Positions 8,534 through 16,117 of a stretch of 64,000 bases of DNA are shown here, in pieces; the first letter of the stretch is position 1, and each line of letters opens with the position of its first letter. A program made the translations under genes and the position numbers. The notes beneath the pieces were generated by a model. That model saw nothing but the letters and a program-made list of their open reading frames with translations, did not search any database and had not been told where the DNA came from. The stretch lies in assembly GCA_046292445.1 (NCBI GenBank), contig JBKBQT010000017.1, positions 6,533 through 70,532 on the forward strand, in the 5' to 3' direction. The DNA comes from CALIZF01 sp046292445 (GTDB taxonomy: Bacteria; Pseudomonadota; Alphaproteobacteria; Rhodobacterales; Rhodobacteraceae).

Positions 8534-8656
8534 GCCTGTCCCTTGCGCCGTTTCCCGGTTCGTTGCCGATACCATACAGAGACCTGCCCGCCCGCTCAAC
8601 GGCCCCGAGGGGCCGCTTGCCTCGGATTGTTTCCGTCGCCTGCGCGCAAAGGCCGA

Positions 8657-10030
8657 TCAGGGTGCGCGGCCGATAGACCCCATCACCCGGTCGAGCGCCC
8701 GCCCGCGACCCGATGTCGCCGGGGCCGTGCTCACGGCGTTGTAATAGGCCGCCGGGTCATAGGTCGCCACGCCGAGCCGCAGGTGCTGCACCGTCAAAAG
8801 GCCCATTGCCGCCAGGAGCCCGTAGTTGGCGGTGTATTCGTTCGACAGCGCCGTGAGCAGGTTGACCCGTGCATCCAGCAGCTCCTGCTCGGCATTGAGC
8901 ACTTCGATCGTCGTGCGCGCGCCCAGCGTCGCCTCTTCGCGCACGCCGTCGAAGGCGGCCTGCGCGGCGGCAACCTGCTGGCGGCTCGCCGCGATACTGG
9001 CCCGGGCGACCTGAAGCTGCGCCCAGGACCGGCCGACGGCGTCATCCACCTCGGACGCCGCGCGGGCCAATCGCGCGCGGGCGGCATCGCGCCGGGCGAT
9101 CGCCTGCCGGAACAGCGCCGAGAACTGGCCGCCGGCATAGAGCCGCTGGCTCAGCCGCAGCGACAGCGTGGCCTGGTCGGCGCCGCTGTCGCGCAGCACG
9201 TATTCCGCCCCGCCGACAAGCCGCGGGCGCATCGCCGCCTCGGCCCGGGCCACGAAAAGCTCGGCCGCCGCGACCTCGTGCTGCGCGCCGAGGATCGCAT
9301 AGTGGGTGCGGCGCGCGATGGCCTTGGCCTCGTCGACCGATCGGGCGGTGGCCGGCGCCCGCGGCGGCGGCGGCAGCACGCCGGGAAAGCGGCCGACGTT
9401 GAGATTGAAGGATTCGCGCGCCACCGCAAGCTGGCCGCGCGCCGCCTCGAGCGCCGAGCGCGCCGCCGCGACCCGCGCCTCGGCGATGGCGACGTCGGTG
9501 CGCGTCACCTCGCCCAGTTCGAACCGGTCGCGCGCCGCCTGCCGCTCGCGCTCGATCACCCGCACGTTGCTTTCGCGCAGCGCCACCGTCTCGACCGCAA
9601 GGCGCACGTCCTGATAGGACGCGACGGCCGAGAACAGCACGTTGTGCTCCACCCCCACCAGCGACTGCCGGGTGGCCAGAACAAGCTCTTTCTGCGCGTC
9701 GAGCGCAAAGCGGTTGGCGCCGAAGTCGAACAGCGTCAATTCCGCCGCGATCCGCAGCGTGCCGGAAAGCTCGGTCGTATCGCGCCCGAACCCGACGAGG
9801 CGGCGGTCGCTGTTGGTGAGGTTCGCGCCGATCGACCAGTCCACAACCGGGCGGAGCGTCGCGACAGCCTGCGCCACATCCTCGTCCGCCGCCCGCAGCA
9901 CGGCGCGGTTCTGCTCGAGCAGGCTCGAGTTGCGATAGGCGGCGATCAGCGTGTCGGTCAGCGACTGCGCCATCACGGACGGCGCGGCAAGCGTGACGGC
10001 AAGGGCGGCGGCGGCGGCAAGACGGATCAC
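8657..10030 (-). CDS. tolC: TolC family outer-membrane efflux/type I secretion protein
   Basis: This 457-residue protein has an N-terminal signal peptide (MIRLAAAAALAVTLAAPSVMAQ) followed by SLTDTLIAAYRNSSLLEQNRAVLRAADEDVAQA, the usual TolC opening. Two related halves of long helices each contain a turn such as VTRTDVAIAEARVAAARSAL and GARTTIEVLNAEQELLDARVNLLTAL. TolC trimers form the outer-membrane channel for type I secretion and drug efflux. The start is GTG at 10030, overlapping the preceding stop as GTGA. The PCMT-like gene immediately upstream is the arrangement commonly seen in Rhodobacterales. No transporter partner is adjacent. Confidence 0.93.
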   Translation of the reverse strand: MIRLAAAAALAVTLAAPSVMAQSLTDTLIAAYRNSSLLEQNRAVLRAADEDVAQAVATLRPVVDWSIGANLTNSDRRLVGFGRDTTELSGTLRIAAELTLFDFGANRFALDAQKELVLATRQSLVGVEHNVLFSAVASYQDVRLAVETVALRESNVRVIERERQAARDRFELGEVTRTDVAIAEARVAAARSALEAARGQLAVARESFNLNVGRFPGVLPPPPRAPATARSVDEAKAIARRTHYAILGAQHEVAAAELFVARAEAAMRPRLVGGAEYVLRDSGADQATLSLRLSQRLYAGGQFSALFRQAIARRDAARARLARAASEVDDAVGRSWAQLQVARASIAASRQQVAAAQAAFDGVREEATLGARTTIEVLNAEQELLDARVNLLTALSNEYTANYGLLAAMGLLTVQHLRLGVATYDPAAYYNAVSTAPATSGRGRALDRVMGSIGRAP

Positions 10031-10680
10031 AGCGCAAACTCCCGCAGGGCGGCAAAGCCGGGCATCACCGGCGCGGCGGCATTGAACGACGGCCGCCAGG
10101 CGACGCGCCCCGCGGCCTTGCGCCCCAGCCGCACCTCGCCGAGCGCCCCGCGCATGAACAGCGCAGCGATCCGCCCGCCGTCCTTGAGCTGGTCCGTGAG
10201 CGCATTCGGCACCACCTCGACGCCGCCCTCGATCAGGATCGCATCATAGGGCCCATGCCGCGCCGCGCCGGCCGCAAGGGGGCCGGTCATCACGGCGGCA
10301 TTGTCCACGCCCTCGGCGGCCAGAACCGCCTCGGCCTCGGCCGCCATGCCCTCGTCCTCCTCGAGCGCGACGACCGCCTCGGCCAGCCGCGCCATGACCG
10401 CGGCGCCGTAGCCGAGGCCGGTGCCGACATGAAGCGCAAGATCGGTCGGCTGCAGGTCCACCGCGTCGAGCATCTTGGCGAAGGTGCGCGGATCGAGCAG
10501 GACGCGGCCGGGCGCGAGGGGGATGTTCTCGCCCACATAGGCCGCCTCGCGCAGCGCATCGGGCACGAAGCGTTCGCGGGGCACGGCGAGGATGGCAGCG
10601 ATCACGGGGAATTTCGTCACATCCGACGGCCGCACCTGGGTATCGACCATCATCACGCGGCGTGCGGCGAAATCCGTCAT
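10027..10680 (-). CDS. Protein-L-isoaspartate O-methyltransferase family protein
   Basis: This 217-residue protein starts MTDFAARRVMMVDTQVRPSDVTKFPVIAAILAVPRERFVP. A SAM-binding Rossmann motif appears as ALHVGTGLGYGAAVMARLA, where true PCMTs have GxGSGY; here it is GTGLGY. It is of typical length for the alphaproteobacterial branch found next to tolC, where repair of isoaspartyl residues has not been proven. It is translationally coupled to tolC (GTGA overlap). The start at 10678-10680 was taken because a much longer in-frame extension upstream has no homology-like features. Confidence 0.85.
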   Translation of the reverse strand: MTDFAARRVMMVDTQVRPSDVTKFPVIAAILAVPRERFVPDALREAAYVGENIPLAPGRVLLDPRTFAKMLDAVDLQPTDLALHVGTGLGYGAAVMARLAEAVVALEEDEGMAAEAEAVLAAEGVDNAAVMTGPLAAGAARHGPYDAILIEGGVEVVPNALTDQLKDGGRIAALFMRGALGEVRLGRKAAGRVAWRPSFNAAAPVMPGFAALREFAL

Positions 10681-10748
10681 GGCTGACCTTTCAAAACGGT
10701 TTGGCAGGGACATGCCACAGATGCCGCGAGGCGGCAACGGGGCAAGCC

Positions 10749-11225
10749 CTAGCGCCGCGCCGAGATGACGCCCGTTGCAAATCCGCCCATCCTGAGCTCG
10801 CCGTGCAGCCGCTGGTATTCGATCTTGGGGCAGCGGTTCTGCACCACCGCCAGCCCGCGCGCCCGCGCCGCCGCGGCGGCCTCGGGATGCGCGACGCCGA
10901 TCTGCATCCAGATCGTGCGCAGATGCGGCAGATGCGCCAGCGCCTCGGCGACGATGGCCGGCACATGCTCGGAGCGGCGAAAGATATCGACCATGTCCAC
11001 CGGCACATCGGGCGGAATGTCGGCGAGCGCCGCGCGCACCGGTTCGCCCAGCAGCATCTCGCCCGCATGAACCGGATTGACCGGGATCACCCGGAAGCCG
11101 CGCAGGCCGAGATAGCGGGCGACGAAGTAGCTCGGCCGGACAGGATTGGCCGAAACGCCCACCACGGCCACAACGCGCGTCGTGGCAAGGATCTGGCGCA
11201 GGGCATCGTCGGCGGGCTCGTCCAT
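10749..11225 (-). CDS. CoA-binding domain protein (YccU-like)
   Basis: This 158-residue single-domain protein has a Rossmann-like CoA-binding fold: VVAVVGVSANPVRPSYFVARYLGLRGFRVIPVNP at the N-terminus and a C-terminal NRCPKIEYQRL segment typical of the YccU family. Members bind CoA or a nucleotide but have no established reaction. It is a single gene, 68 bp upstream of the PCMT-like gene on the same strand. A terminator hairpin facing the same way lies before it, separating it from rlmB. Confidence 0.88.
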   Translation of the reverse strand: MDEPADDALRQILATTRVVAVVGVSANPVRPSYFVARYLGLRGFRVIPVNPVHAGEMLLGEPVRAALADIPPDVPVDMVDIFRRSEHVPAIVAEALAHLPHLRTIWMQIGVAHPEAAAAARARGLAVVQNRCPKIEYQRLHGELRMGGFATGVISARR

Positions 11226-11291
11226 GCGGCGGGATTAGCCCCACCCTGCAGACGCTGCAAGTCGCCCGCGGCCGCGGGCGTGAGAGCGCAC

Positions 11292-11322
11292 AAAAAAAGC
11301 GCCCGGAAAAGGCCCCGGGCGC
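11292..11322 (-). terminator. Rho-independent terminator after rlmB
   Basis: On the minus strand an 8-bp GC stem (GCGCCCGG/CCGGGCGC, with an 8-nt loop containing a T-run) is followed directly by seven Ts. It lies 116 bp past the rlmB stop and ahead of the CoA-binding gene. Confidence 0.8.
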
Positions 11323-11437
11323 AGTGCGGAACGAGGGACAGTGAAGAACTGCGCGGATGTTCCGAACCCGCGCTTCTCCACGATGTAGGCACGAGCGCCG
11401 CGCCCTGCAGCCTCTCTCGCGCAGCTGTGACCGGCCG

Positions 11438-12214
11438 TCACCCCGCCGTGGCCGCATAAAGTGCCACGGCCGCCGCGTTCGACACATTGAGCGAGCCGAA
11501 TGCGCCCGCCGCCGGGATCCGCACGAGGCTGTCGCAGGTCTCGCGCGTGCGCTCGCGCAGCCCCGCCCCTTCCGCGCCGAGCACGAGGCCGACGGGGCGT
11601 CCGGCGGCCCGCGCCACACCCTCGGCCAGTGCGATCCCCGCCGTGCCGTCGAGGCCAAGCAGGACATAGCCCATGGCGCGCAGGCTGCCCATCGCTTCGG
11701 CAAGGTTCGTCACCCGCAGGTAGGGCTGCCGCTCCAGCGCCCCCGATGCGGCCTTGGCGAGCGCGCCGGTCTCGGGTGCGCCGTGGCGGGCCGTGGCGAT
11801 GACGGCGCGCGCGCCGAACACCTCGGCCGACCGCAGGATGGCGCCGACATTATGCGGGTCCGTCACCCGGTCGAGCAGGACGACCAGCGGCCGCCCCGCC
11901 CCGCCGGCCGCGACATCCTCGAGCCGGCCCCAGTCGAGCGGCCGCGCCTCGAGCGCGGCGCCCTGATGCACGCTTTCGGGGGCCAGCGGCGCGTCGAAAC
12001 GGCGGGGATCGACGATCTCGGGCGTCATGCCGGATGCGGCGATCGCCTCGGCCAGCCGGTCGGCGGCATTGCGCGTCACCATCAGCCGAAGCCGCCCGCG
12101 CGCCGGGTTGACCAGCGCATCGCGCACCGCATGCAGGCCGAAGAGCCACACCGTCTCGGCCCCCGCGGCCCGGCGCGCGCGTTCCTTGTCGATCACCCAG
12201 TCCGGTTTCTTCAT
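11438..12214 (-). CDS. rlmB: 23S rRNA (guanosine-2'-O)-methyltransferase RlmB-like (SpoU family)
   Basis: This 258-residue protein starts MKKPDWVIDKERARRAAGAETVWLFGLHAVRDAL, the RlmB N-terminal substrate-binding domain. The C-terminal SpoU/TrmD knotted domain contains VVLLDRVTDPHNVGAILRSAEVFGA (motif 1), GLVLGAEGAGL (motif 2) and RIPAAGAFGSLNVSNAAAVALY (motif 3). It methylates the ribose of G2251 in 23S rRNA in the best-known members. I chose ATG 12214; the long upstream extension overlaps the tRNA gene region and lacks homology. It is divergent from tRNA-Tyr. Confidence 0.92.
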   Translation of the reverse strand: MKKPDWVIDKERARRAAGAETVWLFGLHAVRDALVNPARGRLRLMVTRNAADRLAEAIAASGMTPEIVDPRRFDAPLAPESVHQGAALEARPLDWGRLEDVAAGGAGRPLVVLLDRVTDPHNVGAILRSAEVFGARAVIATARHGAPETGALAKAASGALERQPYLRVTNLAEAMGSLRAMGYVLLGLDGTAGIALAEGVARAAGRPVGLVLGAEGAGLRERTRETCDSLVRIPAAGAFGSLNVSNAAAVALYAATAG

Positions 12215-12335
12215 GCCGCCTCCGCCCCCGACTGTGGCGGCCCCGCACGGCGCCCGCAACCCCCCCCAAGACGGGCGTGCCGCGCCGAGAATGCGCTTGA
12301 CCCCCCTGCCCTGCCATACTATCCCGCCCGCCATT

Positions 12336-12419
12336 GGGCGACGTGCTGCAAGGTGCGGCAGCGGACTGTAACTCCGCCGGGGAGACCCACGCCTGGTTCG
12401 ATTCCAGGGTCGCCCACCA
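12336..12419 (+). tRNA. tRNA-Tyr (anticodon GTA)
   Basis: The acceptor arms GGGCGAC (12336-12342) and GTCGCCC pair fully, followed by A and an encoded CCA at 12417-12419. The anticodon stem GCGGA/TCCGC encloses loop CTGTAAC with GTA at 12368-12370. A long variable arm (GGG/CCC stem) and T arm CCTGG-TTCGATT-CCAGG complete a class II tRNA. The D arm is short and base 8 reads G instead of the usual T, which is odd but leaves the GG of the D loop intact. Its last 15 bases are the attachment site of the element that follows. Confidence 0.85.
12405..12419 (+). repeat. attL core (15-bp direct repeat within tRNA-Tyr)
   Basis: CAGGGTCGCCCACCA forms the last T-stem base, the 3' acceptor strand and the CCA end of tRNA-Tyr. 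It is identical to 24607-24621. Integration here leaves the tRNA intact. Confidence 0.88.
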
Positions 12420-12492
12420 TCTTCCTTTTTCATCCAATCAGATCAATGGCCTACGGGGCAGTTTTGTAAAACTGTGAGGCGGGTTTTACAGT

Positions 12493-13554
12493 CTATGTTC
12501 CCGCTTCTTTCCGTTCCAGCGCCGCGACGGCACGTTCCGCAAGGTGGATTCGGTTCGCCGCGACGGTGTAGCGGGTGACTTCGGCAAGCGTCTGGTGCCC
12601 GCTGATCGCCATGATTTCATGCGCGCTGCATCCGGCTTCTGCGAGTTTGCGGCACGTCGCCTTGCGCAACCCGTGCGGGGAAAGACCATCTGGCAACAGC
12701 CGCTTGCCATCAGCGTCGACGACAGCTTCCACCAGCTTGCGAAACCAGTTGGTGAAACCCTCTGGTGTCATCGGCTTGCCGCGTTCCGACATGATGAAAG
12801 TCAGATTGTCCTTCGGCAGAGCGTCCAGAACCGCGCGCAAGTTCGGGTGCAGGGGTATACTGACTTCCTGTCCGGTTTTCTGTTGAACGATGGACAGGAC
12901 GCCCGCCCGCACATGCTGACGGCCCATGCGCACCACGTCGCCCCGCCGCTGCCCCGTGTAGAGCAACAGACAGAACGCCAGATGCGCCCGGCTGCCCGGC
13001 CCGTGATGCGCAAGAAACGCTTCAATGTGTTCCTCTTCCCATGTGGTAAAGCTTTCGGTGCGGTGCCGCAGTTTCTTGACACCCGCAGTCGGATCGTCGC
13101 GCCGCCAGCCCAGATCAATCGCATGGGCAATCAGCGTTCGCAGCAGGCGCAGAAGGCGGTTCGCCGCGTCTGGTGTTGCCGCCTTCTCGGCCATGATCTT
13201 CTGAATGTGGCGCTTTTCCAGATGCGCAACGCGCTTGTCCCCATGTTCGGCGCGAAAGCGTTCGAGGATGTTGCGAACCGCGCGCTTGGTGGCGTCGGCC
13301 ATGCCGCTGTAATCCGCGCTACGGTAATAGCTGGCGATCAAGGCTGCGATGCTGCCCGGCAGGGTCTGTTTCTTGCCGATCTCTGCCTTGTCGCCTTCCA
13401 TGGCGGCGGCATATTCGGCCATGAATTGCGGGGACCAGGGCAGGCCCGGAAGGGCGCGGCGCGGATAGCCGGGGCGGCGGAAATACCATCGCGGCTTGCC
13501 GTGGCGGTCTATCATCCCCTGGCAGTATTTCGGCGGTCGTCTGAGTTGTTTCAT
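12493..13554 (-). CDS. int: Tyrosine-recombinase integrase
   Basis: This 353-residue phage-type integrase starts MKQLRRPPKYCQGMIDRHGKPRWYFRRPG, an N-terminal arm-binding-like segment. A SAM-like core-binding domain (about 60-155) and the catalytic domain follow. Catalytic residues are visible: R203 in TGQRRGDVV, H294 and R297 in SPHGLRKAT, H320 in GHQ and nucleophile Y329 in VTRYT. It would integrate the element into tRNA-Tyr; its 3' end lies 73 bp from the attL core. It is the last gene of the minus-strand capsid operon, starting 4 bp after the AlpA-like gene. The in-frame upstream extension to 13698 is out of place because it overlaps that gene. Confidence 0.95.
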   Translation of the reverse strand: MKQLRRPPKYCQGMIDRHGKPRWYFRRPGYPRRALPGLPWSPQFMAEYAAAMEGDKAEIGKKQTLPGSIAALIASYYRSADYSGMADATKRAVRNILERFRAEHGDKRVAHLEKRHIQKIMAEKAATPDAANRLLRLLRTLIAHAIDLGWRRDDPTAGVKKLRHRTESFTTWEEEHIEAFLAHHGPGSRAHLAFCLLLYTGQRRGDVVRMGRQHVRAGVLSIVQQKTGQEVSIPLHPNLRAVLDALPKDNLTFIMSERGKPMTPEGFTNWFRKLVEAVVDADGKRLLPDGLSPHGLRKATCRKLAEAGCSAHEIMAISGHQTLAEVTRYTVAANRIHLAERAVAALERKEAGT

Positions 13555-13558
13555 GCGG

Positions 13559-13810
13559 TCAATCCCAATCGTTCGCGTCTGCGTCGACGCAGTCGGGATT
13601 GTCGGTCGACAAGCGGTCGAATGCCAAGTCGACTTCGAACCTGTCCCAGACATTGCGAACGCCGATCCGCTTGGGGCGGGGCATCTGTCCCGCTTCAACC
13701 AGCTTGTCGAACAGGGTTGTGCCGATGCCGATGTAGCCCGCTGCCTCTGTGCGAGAGAGGCCGCGCTTGGCTGGCATCTGCATCATGGGGGAACGGGCTG
13801 CATCGGTCAT
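13559..13810 (-). CDS. AlpA-like helix-turn-helix regulator/excisionase
   Basis: This 83-residue protein has a helix-turn-helix of the AlpA/excisionase type: GLSRTEAAGYIGIGTTLFDKLVEAGQMPRPKRIGVRNVWDRFEVDLAFDRL. The LSRTEAAGYIG and RPKRIG segments are typical of AlpA and Xis-like wHTH proteins. Satellites of the PICI group in Gram-negatives use AlpA as the switch that starts excision and replication. It sits directly before int, which supports a role in controlling integration or excision. I took the ATG at 13810; the longer frame reaches into the decoration gene. Confidence 0.8.
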   Translation of the reverse strand: MTDAARSPMMQMPAKRGLSRTEAAGYIGIGTTLFDKLVEAGQMPRPKRIGVRNVWDRFEVDLAFDRLSTDNPDCVDADANDWD

Positions 13811-13820
13811 CGGTTGCGCC

Positions 13821-14150
13821 TCAGAAGCCCGAGAGGCGAACCTTGATCGAGGCAACACCGGCCCCGGCCGCTTCCACGGCAACGCCGATCTTGGTATTCC
13901 CGGACGCCGTGACGGTTGCCAGCTTGGAAGTGCTGTTCCAGTAGATCGCCACGCCCAGGGTGGCAACATCCGCGCCAACCTTGGGCAGTTCCCAAACGCC
14001 AGAGGTTTTCACGTCGACCGATGCGCCGGAAGCCGCGTCACCTTGGGCAACGCCGATGATCGCGCCCGCGATGACCACACCGCCAGAGGTGACCGCAGCC
14101 GGGGCGGGGATGGTCAGGGTATCGCCCGCCTGAATGAAGTTTTTTGCCAT
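13821..14150 (-). CDS. DUF2190 capsid decoration/cement protein
   Basis: This 109-residue protein starts MAKNFIQAGDTLTIPAPAAVTSGGVVIAGAIIGVAQGDAASGA and continues GVWELPKVGADVATLGVAIYWN, with repeated TV-rich beta strands to the C-terminus. This is the DUF2190 family, usually encoded next to major capsid genes of tailed phages and thought to stabilise the head surface. It lies 3 bp after the gpW-like gene on the same strand. It is intact and of family-typical length. Confidence 0.88.
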   Translation of the reverse strand: MAKNFIQAGDTLTIPAPAAVTSGGVVIAGAIIGVAQGDAASGASVDVKTSGVWELPKVGADVATLGVAIYWNSTSKLATVTASGNTKIGVAVEAAGAGVASIKVRLSGF

Positions 14151-14153
14151 TGG

Positions 14154-14375
14154 TCAGAGTCCTTTGCTGGAATTGAAGATGATCGAGGTGGACGGGCGAT
14201 TGCCGCCCATCCGCCGAATTTCGGTGTCGAGAGAGGCAAGCGCGGCTGCCAGTTCGGAATGACTGCGGTAGCGGATCGACTCGCCGCTGGAATCCGTCAC
14301 CATCAGGACGCCGGAAAACTTGGCGTCCATCAGGCGTTCGCGCCATTCTTCAAGTTGCGCGAGGGTAACAGCCAT
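14154..14375 (-). CDS. gpW-like head-tail joining protein
   Basis: This 73-residue protein is MAVTLAQLEEWRERLMDAKFSGVLMVTDSSGESIRYRS followed by a helix with AAALASLDTEIRRMGG. The helix-beta-hairpin-helix layout with length near 70 residues matches lambda gpW-type connectors, small proteins that sit under the portal and prepare the head for a tail. It starts with a 1-nt overlap to the capsid gene stop. As the only connector-type gene in the element, it would form the docking surface for a borrowed tail. Family assignment is by size, pattern and position. Confidence 0.65.
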   Translation of the reverse strand: MAVTLAQLEEWRERLMDAKFSGVLMVTDSSGESIRYRSHSELAAALASLDTEIRRMGGNRPSTSIIFNSSKGL

Positions 14376-16117
14376 TACGCCCCCGCATTCCGGTAAGCGC
14401 CCCGGTGATCCGTCGCGCCCGCGCCGAAGTCGAGGGTGACGCGGAATTCCCGGCCCAGCACTTCCCAGCCGTCGCGGCTGGACAGTTGCGGCCCTTGCGC
14501 GCTGGACAGATAGGCATATTCCAGCACGGGCGCGGTGGACGGGTCACCGAACAGATACCAGCCGTTGCCGGTCAGGCGCGGTTCCACGATCAGCGACAGC
14601 TTGCCGCCGAAGGGGTTCACGTCTGCCGTGGTGTTCGGCTGGATCGAGGTCAGCAGCTTTTCGGCTGCGGTTTCCAGCGCCGGACTGACCACAAGGAAGC
14701 GCGGGACCACGTTAACCGGGGTCTTGCCATCCATCATCTTCTGGGTGCGCATGGCCTGCCGCGCCGTGTCCAGCGAAAGCACGTCCAGAAGCGAACCGGC
14801 TGCGGCAAGGTTGCCGTGATCGGCATGGAACAGCGCCTTGCCGTCGCCCATCGTGACGCCCGCGCCCGCGTTCGCGGTCAACAGCGCCAGAAGCTGCCCG
14901 GCTTCGGTTTCCGCCGCTGCCTTGCCCATCATTTCGCCCCAGCGCGCGAAAGCGCCCAGATCGTCATTGATGATCGCTTTCCGGGACAGGCTGAAAATGC
15001 CGCCGAAGGTTTCAAGGCTGTAGCCTTCCTTGGCTTCGGCCGTCGACAGGGCTTTGATTTCCCCGGCTTCGGTCACCTTTTCCAGCTTGGTGAAGTTGCC
15101 CACCTTGAGGGTCGACAGCGGCCGGAAGTCCGCAGCCGTGCGCTGCCGGGCAAGCTGTTTCAGGGGGCTTTCGGCGCGCCGGTAGGCATCGGCCAGAACA
15201 CGGTTGCCCGCGCCGGTCAGCAGGTCCGGGAAGTCCGAAACCGTGTGCATGGCACGTTGCAGCAGTTCTTCCCGGCCCATCATCGCCACGCCCACGGTGC
15301 CGCTGCGGGACAGGGCATCGCGGGCATATTCGGCAAGGCCCATCTGCATGAAGGGGCGCGCCGCGTCGGTCGGGGCGGTGCCCATCATCCGGGCGGAAAG
15401 AGCTTCCACCTGCCGGGTGCGAATTGCGGCCGGGTCATCACTGGCCGCGCCCACGGTGGCGGTGCGGATCGGCGCAGCCGAACGCTGCGTCATCGCTTCA
15501 AAGGCCGCGCTGCGGGCTGCGGTCACATCCGCGCCGGAGTCGATCTGCGAGTCGGCCCATGCCGAGTCCAGGCCCGCCGTGGTGGCAATGGCGCGGATCG
15601 CGGCGCGGGTTTCAAGGGTTGCCGCGTCGGGCGCGGTGGTCACGTCTTGGGGCAAGGGTGCACTCCTGATAAGGGCTTGGGGGTCTGCGGGAATGGCGAC
15701 AAGCGAGGCTTCCACCAGTTCCCAGGCGGTGGCGGTTCGGACGCGCTGCCCGGTGGCATCGGACGAGTCCTGCCACTTGGTCACGCGATAGCCGATGCTG
15801 ACTCCGGTCACGTCGCCGCGTTCGATTGCGGCAAGGGCTGCGGGGTCGCTGATGCGAAGCGTCGCCACGATCTGCCCGGCTTCAAACCGGACATTTTCCA
15901 CGCGGCCCTTCACGTCTTGGATCGAGGCTTGCCGATGCGAGTCGAGAACCGGCAGGCGCGGCGCGATGGTCACGGCTGCGGGGTCGATTGCGAGGCGTTC
16001 GACATAGCCCGCGCGCTTGACCGGCGCGCCAGTGGACAGAACCACGTCGACGGTGCCGTCATCGCGGTTCAGCGTGGCGGGTGCGAGGATCGCAGCCCGC
16101 GTTTCAAGGGTGGTCAT
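14375..16117 (-). CDS. Prohead protease / major capsid protein fusion
   Basis: This 580-residue protein joins two head functions. The N-terminal ~170 residues are a U35-type prohead protease with LDSHRQ (H61), GDVTGVSIGYRV (S107) and AWELVEASLVAIPADPQA (E133/E136), the usual catalytic layout. A linker (about 170-240) precedes a C-terminal capsid domain with PLSTLKVGNFTKLEKVTEAGEIKALSTAEAKEGYSLETFGGIFSLSRKAIINDD and ALFHADHGN. Fusions of this kind are known in phages with GpA-type terminases. The protease would cut itself free during head maturation. It overlaps the portal stop as ATGA, so assembly proteins are made together. Confidence 0.9.
   Translation of the reverse strand: MTTLETRAAILAPATLNRDDGTVDVVLSTGAPVKRAGYVERLAIDPAAVTIAPRLPVLDSHRQASIQDVKGRVENVRFEAGQIVATLRISDPAALAAIERGDVTGVSIGYRVTKWQDSSDATGQRVRTATAWELVEASLVAIPADPQALIRSAPLPQDVTTAPDAATLETRAAIRAIATTAGLDSAWADSQIDSGADVTAARSAAFEAMTQRSAAPIRTATVGAASDDPAAIRTRQVEALSARMMGTAPTDAARPFMQMGLAEYARDALSRSGTVGVAMMGREELLQRAMHTVSDFPDLLTGAGNRVLADAYRRAESPLKQLARQRTAADFRPLSTLKVGNFTKLEKVTEAGEIKALSTAEAKEGYSLETFGGIFSLSRKAIINDDLGAFARWGEMMGKAAAETEAGQLLALLTANAGAGVTMGDGKALFHADHGNLAAAGSLLDVLSLDTARQAMRTQKMMDGKTPVNVVPRFLVVSPALETAAEKLLTSIQPNTTADVNPFGGKLSLIVEPRLTGNGWYLFGDPSTAPVLEYAYLSSAQGPQLSSRDGWEVLGREFRVTLDFGAGATDHRGAYRNAGA

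Noticed and set aside
11323..11437. Possible small RNA between rlmB and its terminator
   Set aside because: Short hairpins are visible, but no promoter or known fold could be supported; it is most simply the rlmB 3' untranslated region.
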